NCBI GenBank assembly: GCA_018257865.1
Contig: JAEUBA010000026.1
Span: forward strand, 186,001 to 250,000
Length of the DNA stretch: 64,000 nt
Direction of reading: 5' to 3'
Origin: Stereocaulon alpinum
Lineage: Eukaryota > Ascomycota > Lecanoromycetes > Lecanorales > Stereocaulaceae
A program made the translations under genes and the position numbers. Shown one piece after another: positions 56,193 through 64,000 of the stretch; positions within the stretch are counted from its first letter, which is position 1, and each line of letters begins with the position of its first letter. Below the pieces are notes generated by a model. That model ran no database searches. It saw only the letters and a program-made list of their open reading frames with translations, and was not told the DNA's origin.

Positions 56193-57888
56193 ATGGCTAC
56201 ACTGTCGACCACAATTCCGACGGATGGGGGAACGGCTATCATCGTTCCAAACAAGCCTGACCCTTTGACCATCTCATATAAACAGCTCCACTCTCACGTG
56301 TCAGCCTTTCAAAAGAAACTCGCACAATTGGGTGTCGCTCCTCAAGACGCTGTTTCCATTACGTTACCCAATTCGTATGAATTCATCGTTGCATTTCTAG
56401 CTGCTTCATGGCAGCGTGCAATTGCCGCCCCCCTAAACCCAGCTTATAAACAAGACGAGTTTGAATTCTATATTGACGACCTCAGCTCCGCTCTCGCTCT
56501 CGTGCCGCGAGACTCGTTTCAAAATGATGGACCTGCAGTGCGTGCAGCACGAAAGCACAAAGCTGCCATTGCCGAGTGCTACTGGGATGGCCATGAGGTC
56601 ACGTTAGATATCAAGGACAAAGGGAAGCTGTCGGGAAAAGGCGGTCAGGCTGTCCAAAAGGCACAACCAGACGATATCGCGCTTGTTTTGCATACATCTG
56701 GTACAACTGGGAGGCCAAAGGCGGTGCGTAGCAAGCTAGCACATTGTGGCGACTCGTAAGAAGGCCAGGCTCACACTATGTAGGTGCCCCTTACGCATCG
56801 GAATCTGACAAGGACAATGAGTACGTAAAATGCTTCCCTCGTTGAGCACGAAATTGATGGATTCAGAGAACATTCAAATCACCTATAAACTGTCGCCGGA
56901 GGATCGGACGCTGTTGGTCATGCCTCTTTTCCACGTGCATGGACTGCTTGCTGGCTTCCTCGCCCCTCTTTTCTCCAATGGCTCTGTGATAGTGCCTATG
57001 CGCTTCTCTGCCTCCGAATTCTGGGATATGTTCACAAATCACAATGCCAATTGGTATACTGCAGTTCCGACGATTCACCAGATTCTACTTCGGAATCCAC
57101 CACCTTCAAAAGTACCCAATATACGGTTTATACGGTCTTGCTCTTCTCCATTATCGCCTAAAACCTTCCATGAGTTGGAGAAAGCGTTCAACGCTCCCGT
57201 CCTGGAGGCTTACGCAATGACTGAAGGCGCTCACCAGATGACCTCAAATCCGCTACCACCAGCTAAGAGGTTTCCAGGTAGCGTGGGCATCGGGCAGGGC
57301 GTTGAGGTCAAGATTCTTGACCAGAAAGGCGTGGAGGTGTCCCAAGGAAGTGAGGCTGAAATCTGTGTTCGTGGCGAGAACGTTACGAAAGGCTACCTCA
57401 ACAATCCCGAAGCTAACAAGACCTCATTTACGAAAGAGGGCTTCTTCAGGACTGGCGACCAAGGCAAACAGGATGAGGATGGATATGTCATTATTACTGG
57501 TAGGATCAAGGAGCTCATCAACAAAGGCGGTGAGAAGATCAGTCCTGTCGAGATCGACAACGTTGTTGCACAGAACCCATCAGTAGGAGAGGCCGTTTCC
57601 TTTGCCATAGATGATGAGATGTACGGACAAGATATTGGCTTGGCGGTAGTCTTGAAAGATGGAAAAAGGACGACTCCAGATGATCTGCGCAAATGGATCA
57701 CTACAAAGGTTGCGAAGTTTAAGGTCCCTAAACAGGTACGTGATGTAGAGGTTCTATTACGTCCGGTCCACTAATGCAACCAGATTTTCTTGACGGACAA
57801 CATGCCCAAAACGGCAACAGGAAAGGTCCAGCGGAGAATGGTGGCGGAAGCTATGCTCAAGCAACAGAAGCGCAAGGCCAAGCTATAA
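56193..57888 (+). CDS. PCS60: peroxisomal oxalate-CoA ligase (Pcs60-like AMP-binding enzyme)
   Basis: Acyl-adenylate-forming enzyme; yeast Pcs60 and plant AAE3 activate oxalate to oxalyl-CoA. Exons 56193-56723, 56784-56820, 56867-57735 and 57784-57888 give 513 residues. Adenylation core motifs: LHTSGTTGRPKA (about residue 168), VPLTHRNLTRTMKNIQITYKL across the 37-nt exon 2, MPLFHVHG, EAYAMTEGAHQM, RTGDQGKQDEDG, GRIKELINKGGEKISPVEID, and the C-terminal catalytic Lys in MPKTATGKVQR. It ends in AKL, a PTS1-type signal. Single-domain enzyme, no carrier-protein domain, so not a peptide synthetase. Introns 60, 46 and 48 nt. Confidence 0.92.
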
Positions 57889-58119
57889 GCTAGAGGAGTT
57901 GCAAACTCATCTTCAAGGAGCAATGTGAGAATGTACAATTTCTTCAGGTGCTGGTAGGGATACAACCAGCTCCACATCTTGAGTGCTATACATAGCTTTA
58001 CATACCTCAATTCTAAGCTATTGCTCTTGAAATTGGCACAAAAGACGGTCCTAACGAAGCAAACGTATCACAAACAACAATAAGTAATTCCTAGCATAAG
58101 ATGCTCATGCTAACAGATT
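57889..58119. other. convergent intergenic DNA
   Basis: 231 bp between two 3' ends; nothing recognised. Confidence 0.5.
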
Positions 58120-58630
58120 CTATAAGGCCTGTCTGAAGGCTGATCTGAACTGCGCAAGTCAACAACATGCACAATAGACCTCTTGACTCATTGAACCTAC
58201 GGGATAGATCTGCAGTTGGTCCCAATCCCAAACACCCGATTTATAGTATATGTCGTCTTGCAATGCTTTGAGTACTTCCTCTCTTGAATCGGCCAGTGCA
58301 AGCATTACACTCCCTCTAACCTTCGGACCTTCGCCCTCCTCAGGTATCTCCTCTAGCATGGCTCCTGATGTCTTCCGTCAACAAGTAGGACAGACGTAAT
58401 AGGATTGGAAGTAGTGAGCAAAAGTATACCTCCAAACTTCCAGAAACCGCTTTCCACACTAGGAGTCAAAGCTCTGAGGTGGTCACTGGTCGCTGTTATG
58501 GACCTGACTGTTTCTCAACAATCGATGGCACTCACGGTCGTACTTCCATTCTTTTTGGAAGCATACCCACATTATCCGGAAGAATCACTATCCATTCGTG
58601 CTTTTGCTTCGTTGCTGCCGTTGAGGACAT
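58120..58630 (-). CDS. YCII-domain protein
   Basis: Small dimeric alpha/beta-barrel-type protein of the YciI/muconolactone-isomerase-like family; its reaction in fungi is unknown. Exons 58630-58536, 58485-58430, 58364-58201 and 58149-58120 give 114 residues. Visible features: EWIVILPDNVGMLPKRMEVRPDHL (joined by intron 1; His-Asp region), FWKFGGAMLEE, VRGSVMLALADSREEVLKAL and the end WDWDQLQIYPFRSAFRQAL, restored by the 10-codon last exon. Introns are 50, 65 and 51 nt. Confidence 0.85.
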
Positions 58631-59463
58631 TCTATGTGTGAGTGTAGGAACACAAATTGGATGTATCATCAGGTTCGATGTTCGTAATGAGCGAGTAAGC
58701 ATGGCAAACCAAGGATTCGTTCTGACTGTTAGGATCTCCGAGTTCCACCCCGGAAGAATGTATTACAGTAGCAGCAGGCTTGATGCAGTAAGCTTGAAGT
58801 ATACGGAACTTTTATTGTACTCGTGTCGGTAAGGTAGTCTCAAGGCTGGCACAGGAAGCTAGAGGATACACGAAAAAGACTGGCTTCTTTGACTCGCCAC
58901 TACCTATCCCGAAATGATACCATAGGATAACAACCACGTTCGACAAGCATTGATGCACCCCACAAGACCCCGCGAGGCCCCCAGCGCACGCTAAAAACTT
59001 AGCATGGCAAGTTCCGCAAACCCTAAATTGCAGGCCACTCTAAGTCTCTTACGCAGCAGAAACAGGTATTTTGCCGCCTTCAAGTGCCTCTTCAGCGTTG
59101 TAATGTCGCATGCGCTACTGCTGCTACGGGCTTGGCCTAGGTGGACTCCTAGGTGCTGCCAGCTCGGAGCATCCTATATATAGTGGCCTGGGGGCAAAGC
59201 TTTTGAGCTTTGCTTGTGCTCTTTTGCCAAGGCGTGGGCATGTAGCGCAACGGTTACGCGCCCCAGAACTGGCCGGCCGCTGACAACTGCTACCGAAAGC
59301 CGCAAGATAAATAAAGTAGTAGCTCCTGGGTTTCGTTGTGATCTGCCATTGATCATCTGTGCGCTAGGTCCTATTCTGGGTGACAATTACACATGTTAGG
59401 GTTCGAATGATACAGCAAATGTTTTTTGTGGTGGACGCGAATCACTTCCTGTTTTCAGCTGAG
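58631..59463. other. flank of the AT-rich block
   Basis: 833 bp of normal composition bordering the repeats. Holds a hairpin GCAAAGCT-TTTG-AGCTTTGC (59194-59213) after a TATATATAG stretch, and a tRNA-like 5' half at 59236-59261. No gene called. Confidence 0.45.
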
Positions 59464-59841
59464 TGTTACGGGTCATCCCGTAATATAACTAACTAGGATG
59501 GAGGGAACGTATAGGTGAGCGTAGAACCTATCCTAGTAAAAGGATTATAAGGATTAGGGCGTAATCCTAGTAATCTTAAGAATTATAAGGATTAGGAAGT
59601 AATCTTATTAACCTTAAGAATTATAGGGATTAGGGCGTAATTCTAGTAATCCTAAGCTTAATACTTAGGATCTAAGTAAATATATAAAGAAGGGTTTCCC
59701 TTTAGTAGAATATTTTCTTATCTCTTTATATTTAACTTATATAATAGAGAGGAGTCTTAGCTAAAGATACTTTAATAATTATCTATCTTTATTACCTTTT
59801 TAGTACTTAATATACTATATAATTTATCTATAGGAGTTAAA
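59464..59841 (+). mobile_element. LTR of a Gypsy-like retrotransposon, plus orientation
   Basis: Begins TGTTACGGGT and ends about GGAGTTAAA. Its 59692-59841 part is matched in reverse complement at about 60447-60612, including AACTTATATAATAGAGAGGA. Internal tandem repeat at 59540-59653. The first ~60 bp still have CA/TG dinucleotides; from about 59520 on they are nearly absent, as after RIP. Exact LTR ends are estimates from the paired copy. Confidence 0.7.
59540..59653 (+). repeat. 3 x 38-bp tandem repeat inside the LTR
   Basis: Units at 59540-59577, 59578-59615 and 59616-59653, each starting AAGGATTATA/AAGAATTATA and containing GATTAGG...GTAAT. Not an evident part of the inverted LTR copy, so it may explain part of the length difference (378 versus 344 bp). 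Confidence 0.75.
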
Positions 59842-60013
59842 CCCCCCTATTATACTTTAAATACTATACTTTAAAATATATAGTATAAGTACTTCTAGTT
59901 CTACTATAAGAGAGAGGCGATATATTCTAAGAGATAAGTAATAGGGTAGCTTTTAAGGTAAAGGCTTTATACCTATTCTTAAGGAGGGAATTACTATTAG
60001 AGAGAGAGAAATA

Positions 60014-60446
60014 AAGTTACCTAATCCTATTAAGTTCTTTAATAAGAAGGGAGGCTTAGATATATTCCTAAGGTAAGTTAACTTATATATAGTATTTTAT
60101 ACTTTAACCTTTATAATAGCTAAAGCTAGGAACGTCTTCTACTTATTATATCTTAAAGAAGATATAGTAATAATACTTTAACCTTAGTTAAAAGAATATC
60201 TTATAATTTAAGATTTAGATATAATAGAGGATAAGTCCTTAAAAATTATAATTAATAAGATATATATTAAGAACCTACTAAGGTTTTACTTTAAAGATAA
60301 TATTAAAGAAAGAAGATTAAAGTATAAGCTTATAAACCTCTAATAAAGGGGACTAGTAATAAAGTATATAATATATTTTAGGGGTATTATCTACTAACTT
60401 AAGTAGTCTAAGGATACTTAAGTAGCCGAATATTATAACGAGGTAG
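60014..60446 (+). pseudogene. RIP-degraded Gypsy-type gag remnant
   Basis: Read in one frame with scattered TAA/TAG stops, the sequence gives KLPNPIKFFNKKGGLDIFL and further blocks that resemble the N-terminal part of Gypsy-type Gag (a PxKF...L..FL opening) as I recall it. All stops fit C-to-T/G-to-A change. It ends abruptly at the inverted LTR. Confidence 0.5.
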
Positions 60447-60790
60447 TTTAACTCCTACGGGTAAATTATATAGTATATTAAGCACTAGAAGGTAATAGAG
60501 ATAGATAGTTATTAAATTATCTTTAGCTAAGACTCCTCTCTATTATATAAGTTAAATATAAGGAGATAAGAATATATTCTATTAAAGGAAAACCCTTCCT
60601 TATATATTTACCTTAATTATACTAAGCCCTAATATAATCTAAGTAATCTAGCCTTATATTTATTATATTACTCTATAATCTACCTAATATACCTTAGATT
60701 ACTTATATTACTAAGTCCTCTCCTAATAGTCCTTTACCTACTAACCCTATTATATACCTTACCTATAACCTTACGGGGTTACCCGTAATA
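60447..60790 (-). mobile_element. second LTR of the same family, minus orientation
   Basis: Reverse complement begins TATTACGGGTAACCCCGTAA and ends GGAGTTAAA, the same family as 59464-59841. It is followed (toward higher coordinates) by AAATAAGGGG on the minus strand, a purine-rich run in the place expected for a polypurine tract. Opposite orientation means it is not the partner LTR of the first element. Confidence 0.65.
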
Positions 60791-62600
60791 TAATCCCCTT
60801 ATTTAGTTATTTTCGTCCTGAAAGTAATTTAATAACTTAAGTATTTCTTCCTTATACTAAGGATTAAGAAACTAACGAACTCCCTTACTTATTATTATTA
60901 GTTAGTCCTAAAACTTAGGATAGCCTTTTTATTAAAACGCTCCTATATATAGTATACTAACTTAGGTCTTCTATATTATATAGGGGAAGTATCTAACTAA
61001 TATATTAAGTATATTTATAATAGTAATAAGTATAAGCTATCTCTACTTAATATTCTAAAATAGAAATAGATAGAGGAATAGCGTACTAAATTATATAATA
61101 AAAAGGATAAGGCTTTTATAAAGCTTTCTTATCTATAGAAATAAATTTAAAGGATTAAGGTAGACTAAGTAAAGATAATCTAATAAGAGGTAAGAAATAT
61201 TAAGTTCCTAAAGAAGGAGGAGGAAAGGGAGAAGGAAGTATTAAAATTCGGGTATTCGTATACTAAGCCTTAGTATTAATAACTAAGACTTAGCACTAAC
61301 CCTTATTTATATCTTATATAGTCGCACTTAGCTAGATAATTAAGTATTCTACCTATTATATTTTAATAGGTTATAAGCTCGGTACGCTAGGTATCGCTAT
61401 AATAGCTCTTCTTTTAGAATTATATTCCTCTTAAATAGTTACTAAATCCTCCCTAACGTAAGCTACGTATATATAAGCTAAACCTCTAATACTTATTTAG
61501 TCTTAGGTAATAACTCTTTTAATCTTCGTACTACGAGATTAACTTATAGTAATAATAATCGACTAAAAAGAGGAGGCTAGGGAACCCTTAACTATTCTAT
61601 TCTTTCTAGGGGTATTACTACCGAAAAGTACGCTAATAAGTACTACTAAGTAATCCTTTCTAGTATACCTTAGTAGGTATCTATAAACTCTAAAGTTAAG
61701 CCCCTAAAGTAATATCTAGCTTCTATAGTAGTAAGAATACTAACCTATATAAAGTAGAATTATCGAATTTCTACGGAGATTTATTAAAAATACGACTTTT
61801 AGACGCTTAGAAGGCGATTAATTATTAATTACTAGGGGGTTAAGTCCTAACCCCTTAATTCCTTCTTAATAAGCTAATTCCCCGCTATCTATCCTAATAA
61901 GTTAGAGGCTAGTATTACCTTAACCGCTAGATACCTATTAAGATCCTTAGGAGATATCTATAAGATATCTACTATAAGCTTAGCTAGAAATCTATTATCT
62001 TCTTTACCTTCTAATTTAATACTATCTACTACTAATCTAAACCCTATCTAGTATATAAATACTATTACCTAAGTATACTATTACTCTAAGTATAAGTACT
62101 TTTAATACCTTCGGGACCTAATCTAATTCGATAAGTTACCTCTTAACTATATTAATACTAATTATATACCTCTAAAACGGTCCCTATCTCCTTATAACTC
62201 TAATTCTAAAGCTAGTAAATTAACCTTAAAACCTCTTAGTAATACTAATATCTTCGGCCTTTAAGCTAAATATATACTACCTTAGGCTTCCTTAGGTCCT
62301 CCTCTAGTAAAATAATTATATAAAGAGATAACTACCGCTTATCCCTAAAAGACCCTACTAACTTAAAGACCTCTAAAGCCTATACTATAAACCTCTTCTT
62401 CTAATTTAACTCCTACTACTAGCGGAGCTTTAAAATACCTATATTATAGTAGATATTATAGCAGCTAAAGAATCTTATAATAATAGCGCGAACTTACTAC
62501 TTACTATAGTAGCTAAAGAATTCTATAATAGTAGTAGAAGCTTCCCGCTTACCTCTATCTCTATCTTAAAGTCTAACTTTAGGTACTCTTAGTAGGTAGA
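60791..62600. mobile_element. RIP-degraded repeat DNA, unclassified
   Basis: AT-rich, CA/TG-depleted sequence with stops in all frames. The part next to the inverted LTR may be the 3' end of its internal region; the part beyond about 61800 may include the 5' end of the Copia element. Imperfect short repeats (AGCTAAAGAATTCTATAATA-type) occur at about 62460-62540. Confidence 0.5.
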
Positions 62601-62639
62601 AGAGATAGATAATTAGCTTATATTTAATAACTTAAAGCC

Positions 62640-64000
62640 TTTTACTACTAAAACCTAAGTAAAAGCCTATACTATAATTTATAACTAACTTAGGTTTAAT
62701 ACTTAAAAGATTATAAAGAACCTTACTATAGTAGATAAGATTCTAACTAAAGTCTCCTTAAATTTTAAGCTAAAAGGAACTAGTATCTATATTAAATTAG
62801 TATAATACCTCTATTTAATCTCTCTAAAATCCTCTAAGGATATCGCCGAATATACCTAAAAGTTCTAAGAGGTTAATACTAAACTTAAGGAGCTTAACGC
62901 TAAAGTAGCTTTACTAAAACTATACCTAATTTACCTCTATCTCTTAAGACTTAATAAAGCTTATAATACCTTTAAAATAGCTTATATTTAAAGCTACGCC
63001 TTATTTAGCGCTAATAAAGTTAACTTTAATAAAGTCTCCTTAGTAGCCGCTAATAAGGAATAACGAATTTAAGCGTAGTATAAGTACTCTAAACTAGTAA
63101 TATTTATAGATAGGAGGTCTATAAAAGACTATAACTCTATAAATAATAAGCCTTAAGAATACTACCCCTATTATAAGAAGCTTAAGCGAAAAGATACCTA
63201 TTTAATTATAAAGTATTAGTAGCTTTACCCTAAAATAAAGCCTAAAAAGTTTAAGTCTAAAGACGAAAGGTCTAAGAAATAGAAGCTAGAATATAATAAT
63301 AGCCTTATTAAAGAATTAATATTTAGGACTCTTACTACTAATAGCGACTTTAATATTTAAAGCGCTAGTATAAATAAGGTCCCTATAATTAATATTAGAT
63401 ATATAGCGGTAATAATACTAGAAGTTAATCTATTAGGCCTAACTATTATTAATATAGGGTATATATAATACTTATTCTACTAGTGCTTTAACTTCGTAAC
63501 CTTTAAGCCTACTATTAGTACTCTAATTACTAGAATTAGTAGGGTATAGCTTAAACTAACTAAGTATAAAATAATAAAGATCCTATACCTAAGGAAGAAT
63601 ATACTATTATATAATATCCTCTATATACCTAAATTAGGGGTAAACCTCCTTTTAGGCTCCTAGCTAATAAATATTAGAATCTATATTAAATTCGCTAAAA
63701 ATAATTATATAATCTTATACCCTAAGCTTAGTAATATAATCGCTAAATAATAATTTAGCCTCTATATATTAGAACTTCCCTAGGAGTAACTTATATTAAA
63801 TATATATAGTATACCTCTAGATACTATCCGCTAGCTTTAGTACGCCCGTATAGGTTATATAGGTTAATAAAATATAAATTAGCTACCTAATATAGCTACT
63901 AAAGTAGACTTCTTAAAGAAATTCTTAGATAAATTAACTTATAAATACTATATTCTAAGCTGCTATTAGTCTACCCTATATAAGGACTTTATTAAGCTTA
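62640..64000 (+). mobile_element. Copia-like retrotransposon, RIP-degraded, 5' internal part
   Basis: One main frame with many TAA/TAG stops. In order: a UBN2-type Gag region (LNFKLKGTSIYIKL, EVNTKLKELNAKVALLKL, about 62755-62940), a degenerate zinc knuckle (YYPYYKKLKRKDTY, about 63165) whose Cys are replaced by Tyr, a protease-like region with ILYIPKLGVNLLLGS (about 63610-63660), and a GAG-pre-integrase-like block (YARIGYIG, about 63840). Integrase and reverse transcriptase would lie beyond the window. Not functional. Confidence 0.65.

Noticed and set aside
56193..57888. Non-ribosomal peptide synthetase or secondary-metabolite cluster
   Set aside because: Stand-alone adenylating enzyme with PTS1-type end; no carrier, condensation, PKS or tailoring genes nearby.
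59236..59410. Functional tRNA gene with intron
   Set aside because: No pairing T-arm or 3' acceptor strand can be found; only the 5' half is tRNA-like.
59540..59653. Possible CRISPR-like array
   Set aside because: Units are contiguous without spacers and sit inside a fungal LTR.

Overview
The window is nuclear DNA of a filamentous ascomycete (Pezizomycotina; a dothideomycete is plausible but not provable from this stretch). Evidence: dense genes on both strands; short introns (mostly 45-65 nt) with GT..AG ends and CTGAC/CTAAC-type branch sites; fungus-specific families (Nem1, SepH/Cdc7, Ecm33, Mnn9, Dot5, the 21.3 kDa complex I subunit); and a right-hand end of AT-rich DNA almost free of CA/TG dinucleotides, the mark of repeat-induced point mutation (RIP).

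Layout. 0.8-7.4 kb: eIF2B beta, the Nem1 phosphatase, a sedoheptulose-bisphosphatase-like enzyme, a CoA-pathway decarboxylase and mitochondrial glutaredoxin. 7.9-15.2 kb: an uncharacterised basic coiled-coil gene with a duplicated last intron/exon, branched-chain aminotransferase with an upstream Gcn4-type site, ethanolamine-phosphate cytidylyltransferase, and an uncharacterised gene. 15.2-20 kb: gene-poor, with a PRELI/Ups lipid-transfer gene, a broken ORF and coding-like debris. 20-27.5 kb: nuclear peroxiredoxin Dot5, a complex I subunit, a RING-type protein and a small membrane protein. 28-34.3 kb: the septation kinase SepH (1349 codons, nine exons) and dihydrofolate synthase. 34.8-45 kb: an uncharacterised coiled-coil protein, a Yfh7-like kinase, the mitochondrial ABC1 kinase Mcp2, a small membrane protein, a mitochondrial NAD+-type carrier, QCR7 and a 3-methyladenine glycosylase. 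46.8-58.7 kb: Ecm33, a bHLH protein, Mnn9, splicing factor SPF45, oxalate-CoA ligase Pcs60 and a YCII-domain protein. 59.4-64 kb: RIP-degraded LTR retrotransposons, one Gypsy-like pair with LTRs in opposite orientation and one Copia-like element running off the end.

The genes are mainly housekeeping. Themes are mitochondrial function (Grx5, Ups, complex I, Mcp2, carrier, Qcr7), membrane-lipid synthesis (Nem1, Ect1, Ups) and cell wall or septum (SepH, Ecm33, Mnn9). No secondary-metabolite cluster, CRISPR array or prokaryotic system was seen. Exon coordinates were read by eye from splice signals and recalled family conservation, without alignment. The features least explained by known families are the duplicated terminal exon at 8.8-9.1 kb, the coding-like debris at 15.3-16.0 kb and 18.3-18.9 kb, and the nested retroelements at the right end.
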